Assembly (NCBI GenBank): GCA_017963125.1
Contig: JAGCUA010000002.1
Coordinates: forward strand, 40,356-104,355
Source: a bacterium
GTDB lineage: Bacteria; UBP6; UBA1177
DNA: 64,000 bases
Reading direction: 5' to 3'
The notes under the pieces were generated by a model. The model worked only from the letters and a program-made list of their open reading frames with translations. It was not told the DNA's origin and searched no databases. The translations under genes were made by a program, and so were the position numbers. Of the stretch, positions 17,972 to 24,530 are shown in pieces; position 1 is the first letter of the stretch; every line of letters begins with the position of its first letter.

Positions 17972-19825
17972 TTAGCTGTTTTCCTTGAGGCTTTCCATGT
18001 ATTCTTTGCCGCGCATTGCGTGACGCAGAGCGGCTGAAAGAACGGATTTCCTGAGTCTGAGCGAATTCGGGGTAACTTCGACGAGTTCGTCTTCGTTTAT
18101 GAAGTGAATGGCTCTTTCCAAAGTCATCGGCTTTATCGGAGTGAGCGTTACGGCGTCATCCTTTCCTGCTGCACGCATGTTCGTAAGTTTCTTTGCTTTG
18201 CACGGGTTGACGTCGATATCGAGGTCTTTCGAGTGCTCGCCGATAATCATTCCTTCGTAAACCGGCATTCCAGGGGTGATGAAGAGTTCGCCGCGCGGTT
18301 CAAGGTTGAAAAGTGCGTATGCGATGGCTTCGCCCTGTCTGTCGGAAACAATCGAGCCCGTGAATCTGACCGGGAAGTTTCCGCGGTATTCTTCGTAACC
18401 TTCAAAAAGGGTGTTGAGAGTTCCGGTTCCTTTTGTGTCGGTAAGGAACTGGTCACGGTATCCGATAAGTCCGCGTGAAGGAACGGTGAATTCCATGAAA
18501 GCGCGTTCGTTCGCCGAGTTGACGAGGTTTATCATCCTTCCTTTTCTTGCCGAAAGTTTCTCAGTCACGATGCCTGTGAACATTTCGTGGCATTCGATAT
18601 AGACGTGCTCGATCGGTTCATATTTTTTGCCGTCGATCTCTTTGTAAATAACGGTCGGTCTGCCGACGCAGAGCTCAAATCCTTCACGCCTCATCTGCTC
18701 GACGATGATCGCCATCTGGAGCTCGCCGCGCCCTTTGACGATGACGTAATCGTTCGTTTCGGGCTCTTCCAGCCTGATCGAAACGTTCATCAGAGTCTCT
18801 TTGTGGAGTCTCTCCTTGATCTTGCGGAGCTGGACGTATTTTCCGTCTTTTCCTGCAAGAGGACCGTTGTTTATCGTGAAGACCATGCTGACTGTCGGCT
18901 CGTCTACTTTGATCCTCGGAAGTGCGACGGGCTTATCTATCGTTGCGACGGTGTCACCGATGTGTACATCTTCGATTCCGGCTAAAATTACGATGTCGCC
19001 GGGTTCTACGATTTCGGCATCGACAAGTTTAACTCCTTGATAAAGCTGGAGTTTCGAGACTTTAAGGCGTGCCTGAACATCGTTTTCCTTGATGCAGACA
19101 AGCGATTCGTTGCAGTGGACGCTGCCGTTTACGACTTTTCCTATTGCAAGTCTGCCGAGATAGTCGTTGTAGCTGAGATCGGTGACGAGCATCTGGAACG
19201 GCTGTTCCGGATCGTAGAGCGGACCTTTCGTGAACTCAATTATCTTGTCCATGAGGATGTGGAGGTTTTCGCCTTTTTCCTCAAGTGTTTCCTGAGCGAT
19301 CCCGTCACGGCCTATCGCATAGAGGACGGGGAAGTCGAGCTGTTCGTCGTCAGCGCCTAAGTCTATGAAAAGATTGCCGATTTCGTTGAGAACTTCCTGC
19401 GGTCTTGCATCTTTTCTATCGATTTTATTGATGACTACCATGATCTGGAGCTTCGCTTCAAGAGCCTTTCTGAGAACGAATCTCGTCTGCGGAAGAGGGC
19501 CTTCCGATGCATCAACGAGAAGAATAGCGCTGTCAGCCATGAAAAGCGCACGCTCTACTTCGCCGCCGAAATCGGCGTGTCCTGGAGTGTCGATGATGTT
19601 GATTTTGACGCCTTTCCATACGACCGAGCAGTTTTTTGCCGCGATCGTGATGCCGCGTTCACGCTCGAGATCCATGTTGTCCATGATCCTGTCGTTTACG
19701 ATCTCGCCTTCGCGGAATACGCCGCTCTGCTTGAACATTGCGTCAACGAGAGTTGTTTTGCCGTGGTCAACGTGAGCGATGATCGCCACGTTCCTGATTT
19801 TGTCGTTTCTTACTAAATTGCCCAT
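17972..19825 (-). CDS. typA: Ribosome-binding GTPase TypA/BipA
   Basis: A 617-residue translational GTPase used in stress, cold and 50S assembly. G1 'AHVDHGKTTLVD', G2-region 'DRERGITIAAKN', G3 'DTPGHADFGGEV', G4 'VINKIDRK'. Downstream are the EF-Tu domain-II-like part, the EF-G domain III/V-like parts, and the TypA-specific C-terminal domain ('SRGLIGYRDQFLTDTKGTG', 'GMPVYEGMIIGEH'). Length matches the family. A minus-strand promoter lies at 19868-19895. It is divergently oriented from the lipoprotein-rsfS-rlmH operon. Confidence 0.97.
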   Translation of the reverse strand: MGNLVRNDKIRNVAIIAHVDHGKTTLVDAMFKQSGVFREGEIVNDRIMDNMDLERERGITIAAKNCSVVWKGVKINIIDTPGHADFGGEVERALFMADSAILLVDASEGPLPQTRFVLRKALEAKLQIMVVINKIDRKDARPQEVLNEIGNLFIDLGADDEQLDFPVLYAIGRDGIAQETLEEKGENLHILMDKIIEFTKGPLYDPEQPFQMLVTDLSYNDYLGRLAIGKVVNGSVHCNESLVCIKENDVQARLKVSKLQLYQGVKLVDAEIVEPGDIVILAGIEDVHIGDTVATIDKPVALPRIKVDEPTVSMVFTINNGPLAGKDGKYVQLRKIKERLHKETLMNVSIRLEEPETNDYVIVKGRGELQMAIIVEQMRREGFELCVGRPTVIYKEIDGKKYEPIEHVYIECHEMFTGIVTEKLSARKGRMINLVNSANERAFMEFTVPSRGLIGYRDQFLTDTKGTGTLNTLFEGYEEYRGNFPVRFTGSIVSDRQGEAIAYALFNLEPRGELFITPGMPVYEGMIIGEHSKDLDIDVNPCKAKKLTNMRAAGKDDAVTLTPIKPMTLERAIHFINEDELVEVTPNSLRLRKSVLSAALRHAMRGKEYMESLKENS

Positions 19826-19867
19826 CTTAATCCTTCATTAAAAGACCATTTCCAAAAAAACGCGCGT

Positions 19868-19895
19868 AATTTATTTAGAGTTTCCTCAATTTCAA
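19868..19895 (-). promoter_or_regulatory. Sigma70-type promoter for typA
   Basis: On the minus strand: TTGAAA (19890-19895), 16-bp spacer, TAAATT (19868-19873), followed by ACGCGCG, 43 bp from the typA start. Confidence 0.5.
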
Positions 19896-19956
19896 GAAAA
19901 ATCTCGAAATTTGCTGAAAAATCAGATGCTTTTTTGTCAAATTGAAAAATTTCAAC

Positions 19957-19984
19957 TTGAAATTCCGGCAAAAATCGTTAAAAT
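19957..19984 (+). promoter_or_regulatory. Sigma70-type promoter for lipoprotein-rsfS-rlmH
   Basis: TTGAAA (19957-19962), 16-bp spacer, TAAAAT (19979-19984), followed by ACTGCG, 28 bp upstream of the ATG at 20013. Confidence 0.55.
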
Positions 19985-20012
19985 ACTGCGTTTTTTGTTT
20001 TATAGGTGTGAA

Positions 20013-20990
20013 ATGAAGAAATTTTTGTTTTGTTTTGCTGCGATCCTGGTGCTTGCTTCCTGTTCCGGTAATGAAACTGTGGAAAGCAAGTGGCGTGTCA
20101 TAAATGAAGAGAAATACGAACCGAAAATAGACGAAAGCCAGCTCTATACTTCGCTTGACGAGCTTGAAAAGCTGATCGTTGCCCCGGTTTCATACTTCCG
20201 CGATAAAAACGGGATCTACTCGTTTTCGCAGAGTGTCGATTACGGAACAGTTTCCGTTATAAAAACCGCGTCTGAAGACGGGGAGAATGAAAAAACGACC
20301 GAAAGAAAGCTCTCTCTGCATGAAACTTCAAAGTTCAGAAGCGACAAAAACGGCAACTTTTCCATGAGTTATCAGAACAACAAAAACGAAGGCTGGGATA
20401 TAGTCTGGAGAAACAATTTCTTCTATCGCAAGCAGTTCGGCGGCGAATTTACGAAAACTTTCAGCATGGGCGAACACATTACGCTGAGAGACAATCTTTT
20501 CGGCACGATACCCTCTATTTATCTCATGCTGCGCGACCACGCTTCGATCGAATCGGAAAAGGCATGGAAGGTCGGGACATTCAAAGGTCATCTTGTAACG
20601 ATCGTTTTCAGCGATAAAAAAACAGATCGTGCGGCGCTTCCGGAAAAGAAGTATCTCCAGAACCTTCAGGGCACAGAGGAGATGCGCGACGACTCTCTTA
20701 TTGCAGGCTTGTCAGGGAAGAAGAAGGACGCTATCAAAGGAAAAATGACGGTTTTTGTCTCTCTTGAAGGTGCTGTCGCCGAAATGAAAATAGAAGATCT
20801 TTCGTTCAGGTTCACCGACGAAGACGTCACGTTCACCATCAACGGCGTGCGAACGCTTTCGACAGATTCCGCCGAAACTATCCTCGAGCCTGAATACAAC
20901 GAGGAATATCACAGAAGAACGCTTGATTCCTCAGTAAACATCATGAAAAAAAAGGAAGATAAAAAGGAAGAGAAACATGACGAAGAATGA
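20013..20990 (+). CDS. Lipoprotein of unknown function
   Basis: About 325 residues with lipobox 'LVLASC'. The ATG at 20013 (after AGGTGTGAA) is preferred over an upstream in-frame start at 19911 because it begins directly with the signal peptide and lies just after the promoter. The mature part is rich in charged residues, with 'GTFKGHLVTIVFSDKK' and 'FRFTDEDVTFTINGVRT', and ends in a Lys/Glu run. No family is recognised; the layout could suggest a beta-rich lipid-binding envelope protein, but this is a guess. The last 14 bp overlap rsfS. Confidence 0.72.
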   Translation: MKKFLFCFAAILVLASCSGNETVESKWRVINEEKYEPKIDESQLYTSLDELEKLIVAPVSYFRDKNGIYSFSQSVDYGTVSVIKTASEDGENEKTTERKLSLHETSKFRSDKNGNFSMSYQNNKNEGWDIVWRNNFFYRKQFGGEFTKTFSMGEHITLRDNLFGTIPSIYLMLRDHASIESEKAWKVGTFKGHLVTIVFSDKKTDRAALPEKKYLQNLQGTEEMRDDSLIAGLSGKKKDAIKGKMTVFVSLEGAVAEMKIEDLSFRFTDEDVTFTINGVRTLSTDSAETILEPEYNEEYHRRTLDSSVNIMKKKEDKKEEKHDEE

Positions 20991-21330
20991 GAAGTTAGAG
21001 ACGGTTATACGCACCCTTTCCGATAAAAAAGGGGTCAACATCATGGCTTTTGATGTCGAGAAAAAGTCGGGATATACTGATTTCATGGTTTTTGTGACGG
21101 GAACAAGCACGCAGCATAATACGACTATGGCCGATTCGCTTTTCAGAGAGCTCAAGACTGCGGGATTCGCAAAACCTCTCATCGAAGGCGAGACGAGCGC
21201 AAAATGGATCCTTGTCGATGCCGGAAGCGTTGTCATCAACATCATGCTTGAAGAACTGCGCGACTACTACTCTCTGGAGGACATCTGGAGCGGCTGCGCG
21301 AAAGTCGATATAAGTTCTTATCTTCAGTAA
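20977..21330 (+). CDS. rsfS: Ribosomal silencing factor
   Basis: A 117-residue member of the RsfS (DUF143/Iojap) family that binds uL14 on the 50S subunit and blocks subunit joining during starvation. Typical blocks: 'DKKGVNIMAFDVEKKSGYTD', 'VTGTSTQHN', 'AKWILVDAGSVVINIMLEE' and 'YYSLEDIWSG'. Start overlaps the upstream lipoprotein gene; RBS GGAAGAG lies within it. The stop TAA overlaps the ATG of rlmH by one base, and rsfS-rlmH is a widespread gene pair. Confidence 0.95.
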   Translation: MTKNEKLETVIRTLSDKKGVNIMAFDVEKKSGYTDFMVFVTGTSTQHNTTMADSLFRELKTAGFAKPLIEGETSAKWILVDAGSVVINIMLEELRDYYSLEDIWSGCAKVDISSYLQ

Positions 21331-21761
21331 TGAAAATCACTTTAATCGTTGTAGGAAAACTCAAAAGCCAGTTCAAGGAGATCGATGATTTTTTCCAGAA
21401 AAGGATAAAAATCTATTCTCCGCTTGAAATCATTGAGCTGAAAGAGCGCAACGATCTTGCTCTCGAAACTGAAAGCATAATAAAATCAATACCAACAAAT
21501 TCGTTTGTAGTCGCTTTGCGTGAAACCGGAAAAGGGCTCGACTCGCTTTCTTTCGCAAAACTTTTAAGCGAAAAATCGGTCTCGCACGGCTCGATCTGCT
21601 TCGTGATAGGAGGCGCTTACGGATTCGGCAACATAAACGAAAACCTCACTCTTTCGATTGCGCCGTGGACGCTTCCGCATCAGCTTGCACGTATAAACCT
21701 TCTCGAGCAGATCTACCGCGGACTTTCGATAAACAGCGGCTCCGGCTACCATCACGGGTAA
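21330..21761 (+). CDS. rlmH: 23S rRNA pseudouridine-1915 N3-methyltransferase
   Basis: A 143-residue SPOUT-class methyltransferase that modifies helix 69 of 23S rRNA using SAM. The SPOUT knot motif 'FVIGGAYGFG' and the C-terminal block 'LPHQLARINLLEQIYRGL' are diagnostic. Length is somewhat shorter than E. coli RlmH (155) but complete, ending 'YHHG'. Translation is coupled to rsfS through a TAATG overlap. Confidence 0.95.
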   Translation: MKITLIVVGKLKSQFKEIDDFFQKRIKIYSPLEIIELKERNDLALETESIIKSIPTNSFVVALRETGKGLDSLSFAKLLSEKSVSHGSICFVIGGAYGFGNINENLTLSIAPWTLPHQLARINLLEQIYRGLSINSGSGYHHG

Positions 21762-21774
21762 ACTAAACAAAAAC

Positions 21775-21802
21775 TTGTCAGCACAGCCAAAATTCCTAAA
21801 AT
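21775..21802 (+). promoter_or_regulatory. Sigma70-type promoter for DUF1566 lipoprotein
   Basis: TTGTCA (21775-21780), 16-bp spacer, TAAAAT (21797-21802), followed by ACCGCG, 40 bp upstream of the ATG at 21842. Confidence 0.55.
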
Positions 21803-21841
21803 ACCGCGTTTTTTTGAATGATTCGTTTTTTGGAGAGAAAA

Positions 21842-23002
21842 ATGAAGAAAATTTTTGTGGCTTTCGCGCTTTTAAGCGCAATGGTTCTGATGGTTTCGTG
21901 CGGTGGCGGGAGTTCTGACAGTAAAACCGGAAGTCTTTATGAAAAATGCTATCCGAATGAAACCTGCAACAAAGGATTGATTTGCGATATCGAGAACAAT
22001 GTCTGCGTAAAGGACTGGTGCAAGTCAAACAACGACTGCACCGATCCTGAGTATCCGGTATGCAACACAAAAACAGGAAATTGTGAATCGTCTGACGGCA
22101 GAAAACCCGGAGATGAATCGGATTCTGATTCTGATACGCAGGATTCAGGAGATTCTGACAATGGAAAGCCGGATAATGATACAGGAAATCCCGAGCCGAC
22201 AGATACAGATTCTTCTTCGGATGCAGATTCAGTCGATGATTCAGGAGATTCTCAGCCTGACTGCGATACGGATTACTCCGGCGACACAGAACCGGACAAT
22301 GGCGATTCTGCACCTGACAACGGTGACACGGAACCGGACAATGACTATCCTCAGACTCCTTGTGACCCGAATCCGTGTACAAGCATTTCAAATTCAACAG
22401 GTGTCTGCACCGTAAACGGTACAGGCTACACATGTGGCTGCCAGTCCGGTTACACTTGGAACGGCGGCTCATGCCAAAGCAACGGCGGCTCGTCACTTCC
22501 GGAATGCAGCAAAACGAGCGGCACGCCTTGCTATGATTCGTCAAGCCATCTGACATGGTCGAAAATTTCATCAAGCACTATGACTTGGAGTGCTGCGGCA
22601 ACATTCTGTCAGGGCAGTGAAATGAACGGTTATGGCGGTTTTACGGACTGGAGGCTGCCGAATATCGATGAATTGAAGACGCTTATCACGGTTTCGAGCG
22701 GCACACCGAGAACTCAAAACTGTGCGGTTTCGGAGGCAACAGGACATCTTGCAAGCAGTGACTGGACTTGTTCAACGTGTACTGAAGCATGCACTCAGTC
22801 CACGAGCGGTACAGGTTGTTCGAGTTGCAACGGTTCTTCGGACGGCAGATACAGCAAATTGGGTGACGGAGAAGTCTGGTTATGGTCTTCCTCGCTTCTA
22901 TCCGGTAATTCACACGGCGTATGGTACGTGGTTTTCGACTACGGAGGCGTGAGCCACAGCCTTATAGACTACGACGGCAGCCACGTTCGTTGTGTGAGGT
23001 AG
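21842..23002 (+). CDS. DUF1566 (Lcl) lipoprotein, candidate DGR target
   Basis: About 386 residues. Signal and lipobox 'LMVSCGGG'; a Cys-rich domain ('CYPNETCNKGLICD', 'CKSNNDC'); a long Asp/Ser/Thr/Pro linker (about residues 75-170); one EGF-like module ('CDPNPCTSISNSTGVC', 'YTCGCQSGYTW'); then a C-terminal DUF1566 domain with 'GFTDWRLPNIDELK' and ending 'HVRCVR'. The final 40 codons carry the residue and codon pattern of a DGR variable region (separate entry). The ATG at 21842 (GGAGAG upstream) is chosen over one at 21818. It should be displayed on the outer membrane, with the C-terminal lectin-like domain outward; its ligand is unknown. Confidence 0.85.
   Translation: MKKIFVAFALLSAMVLMVSCGGGSSDSKTGSLYEKCYPNETCNKGLICDIENNVCVKDWCKSNNDCTDPEYPVCNTKTGNCESSDGRKPGDESDSDSDTQDSGDSDNGKPDNDTGNPEPTDTDSSSDADSVDDSGDSQPDCDTDYSGDTEPDNGDSAPDNGDTEPDNDYPQTPCDPNPCTSISNSTGVCTVNGTGYTCGCQSGYTWNGGSCQSNGGSSLPECSKTSGTPCYDSSSHLTWSKISSSTMTWSAAATFCQGSEMNGYGGFTDWRLPNIDELKTLITVSSGTPRTQNCAVSEATGHLASSDWTCSTCTEACTQSTSGTGCSSCNGSSDGRYSKLGDGEVWLWSSSLLSGNSHGVWYVVFDYGGVSHSLIDYDGSHVRCVR
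22883..23002 (+). other. Candidate DGR variable region (VR)
   Basis: The 3' end of the DUF1566 gene, from 'WSSS' to the stop codon. In the last 27 codons, positions that are constant in DUF1566 domains stay constant (W, V, F, G, 'VRCVR'). Nearly all other codons have the form NNC or NNT and encode only Tyr, Asp, Ser, His, Gly, Val and Leu (plus one ATA), the set expected when AAC/AAT template codons are mutated at A. The gene's other regions and the DUF1566 repeats of the giant lipoprotein use Lys, Glu, Thr and Ala freely at equivalent places. GC-rich palindromes follow the stop. No template repeat or reverse transcriptase is in the window. Confidence 0.55.
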
Positions 23003-23277
23003 GTCAGTGGCCGCATTTTGCGAGCGAAGCGAAGCTATTTTGCGTCCGCCTTTTGAAGGGGCGGGCGCGTCTTGATTCCCCCGCTAAGTTAGCGGGGGTG
23101 GCGCGAAGCGCCGGGGGCGTGTGTCAGCGTCATGTTGAACGAATGTGAAACATCTGTCATCTTGAACGAATGTGAAAGATCTCAGAGATTCTTCGCTACG
23201 CTCAGAATGACGGGAACACACTCCTCAGTCACTCCGTGACAGCTCCCCTAACTTAGGGGCGCAATTCTGAAGGGTTT
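23003..23277. repeat. Intergenic block of palindromic interspersed repeats
   Basis: Non-coding, part of a 355-bp gap. It contains GCGAGCGAAGCGAAGC (near 23030); a 21-bp near-perfect palindrome at 23078-23098 (arms CCCCCGCTAA / TTAGCGGGGG); GGCGCGAAGCGCC at 23100-23112; two tandem GTCATNTTGAACGAATG copies (23131-23182); TTCTTCGCTACGCTCAGAA near 23190; and palindrome CCCCTAACTTAGGGG at 23245-23259. The texture is that of REP- or MITE-like dispersed repeats. Its position directly after the candidate VR also fits the hairpins found downstream of DGR homing sites. I see no gene in it. Confidence 0.7.
23131..23182. repeat. Tandem 26-27 bp repeat pair
   Basis: Two adjacent copies of CAT(G/C)TTGAACGAATGTGAAA(C/G)ATCT at 23131-23155 and 23158-23182, separated only by GT. 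The words 'GTCATCTTG' recur near 24411-24419, so this belongs to the same dispersed family. Confidence 0.65.
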
Positions 23278-23314
23278 AATCTTGTCGGATTTCAAGAAAT
23301 CGGATTTATACAAA
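23278..23314 (+). repeat. 37-bp direct repeat, copy 1 (left of rhuM)
   Basis: Begins AATCTTGTCGGATTTCAAGA and ends TTTATACAAA. It matches copy 2 at 24434-24470 at 34 of 37 positions. It contains the small palindrome GATTTCAAGAAATC. The pair brackets the RhuM-family gene. Confidence 0.75.
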
Positions 23315-23357
23315 GCAACATTTGATTTAACGGTTGAGGTGAATAATCAAAATCAAT

Positions 23358-24368
23358 CTATTTCTGATTATTTTTTTCGAGTTCTTTCGTCTGTCTGTCA
23401 AATTCCGAAATATATTCCCTGTCCTGAATGATGCGGAAAACATCGTATTCCTTAAGAGCCTTTTTTATTGCCTGATCGTGACTGATTTTTCCTTTGGTTT
23501 CGAGCACCTGCTGGCGGGCACTCGTTAAAAAGAGGTTCACCGCATCAACGCAGTCCTGCATTTTCATCAGATGACCGTCCTCAGCCTGCAGTTCGGCGTA
23601 GTCAATGAACATTGCGACAAGGCGGTTCAGGCGCGAGATCTCCTTTTCATTAAGATAATTTTTGGCAATTATGACATCGGACTCGTAAATTTTTCCGTCA
23701 GGCGAGTTCTTCCATGTTGTCAGCCCCATGTGCTCTTTCCGTGAATCGGCGCGGTTGTAAACAATTTCAGCGGCAGTGTTTCCGCTTACTGCAAAATGAA
23801 GTTTGTTCTGCACGAAAGCATAAAAATTTTTGGTAATTTCGCTGTTCTTATCGAAATCGCAGCTGCACTGCTCGAAAATATCGGTGATTTTCTGATATGC
23901 CCGACGTTCACTCGCTCTGATTTCGCGTATTTTTTCTAGCAAATCGTCAAAATAGTCTTTGCCGAACGGCTTTCCGTTTTTCAGAAGTTTTTCGTTGATG
24001 ACAAAACCTTTTGTGATGTATTCGCGCAGAGTTTTTGTTGCCCACTGCCGGAATTTTGTCGCTTTTTTGGAATTTACGCGGTAGCCGACGGCGATAATCG
24101 CATCAAGATTGTAAAATTCCATTGACCGTTTAACTGATCGGTTGCCTTCTTTTTGAACTATCGAGAAATCCTCGGCAGTTCGATTTTTTTCAAGTTCATT
24201 GCTGTCATAAATGTTTTTTAAGTGTAGAGAAATATTGTCCACACTGCAATCGAACAATGCAGCCATCGCTTTCTGCGTAAGCCAGAAAGTTTCGTCTTTG
24301 TAAACCACATTGACGACAACATCCGCATTTTCCGTCTGATAAAAGACAACATCGTTTGTTTTTACCAA
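23358..24368 (-). CDS. RhuM-family (virulence RhuM) protein
   Basis: A 336-residue protein of the RhuM family. Hallmarks: 'ETFWLTQKAMAALFDCSVDNISLHLKNIY' (DNA-binding-like N-terminal region; quoted here only in part as 'WLTQKAMAALFDCS'), 'YNLDAIIAVGYRVNS', 'FRQWATKTLREYITKGFV' and 'KNFYAFVQNKLHFAVSG'. RhuM proteins occur patchily in genomic islands; they are presumed DNA-binding, but their role is not established. The start is uncertain (TTG at 24368 with no clear RBS). It lies between 37-bp direct repeats and next to a palindromic repeat block, with no partner gene, all consistent with acquired DNA. Confidence 0.82.
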   Translation of the reverse strand: MVKTNDVVFYQTENADVVVNVVYKDETFWLTQKAMAALFDCSVDNISLHLKNIYDSNELEKNRTAEDFSIVQKEGNRSVKRSMEFYNLDAIIAVGYRVNSKKATKFRQWATKTLREYITKGFVINEKLLKNGKPFGKDYFDDLLEKIREIRASERRAYQKITDIFEQCSCDFDKNSEITKNFYAFVQNKLHFAVSGNTAAEIVYNRADSRKEHMGLTTWKNSPDGKIYESDVIIAKNYLNEKEISRLNRLVAMFIDYAELQAEDGHLMKMQDCVDAVNLFLTSARQQVLETKGKISHDQAIKKALKEYDVFRIIQDREYISEFDRQTKELEKNNQK

Positions 24369-24433
24369 TTCATTCGTTGATTGTGAAAAGTTGTTGCTAT
24401 AATAAAAATGTCATCTTGTTGTGTTCCAGATTG

Positions 24434-24470
24434 AATCTTGTCGGATTCCAATAAATCTGATTTATACAAA
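24434..24470 (+). repeat. 37-bp direct repeat, copy 2 (right of rhuM)
   Basis: Matches copy 1 (23278-23314) with three substitutions in 37 bp. It lies between the rhuM start and the promoter of the lytic transglycosylase. Confidence 0.75.
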
Positions 24471-24478
24471 TTTTATCA

Positions 24479-24506
24479 TTGAAAAAAAATATTGATTTCT
24501 TAATAT
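24479..24506 (+). promoter_or_regulatory. Sigma70-type promoter for lytic transglycosylase
   Basis: TTGAAA (24479-24484), 16-bp spacer, TAATAT (24501-24506), followed by TGTGCGG, 25 bp upstream of the ATG at 24531. Confidence 0.5.
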
Positions 24507-24530
24507 TGTGCGGATTTTGGAGAGGTTCGC

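Noticed and set aside
21564..22574. Long open frame on the minus strand opposite the DUF1566 lipoprotein
   Set aside because: It arises from the codon bias and Asp/Ser repeats of the real gene; the product is a Cys/His/Arg-rich low-complexity chain with no RBS or family.
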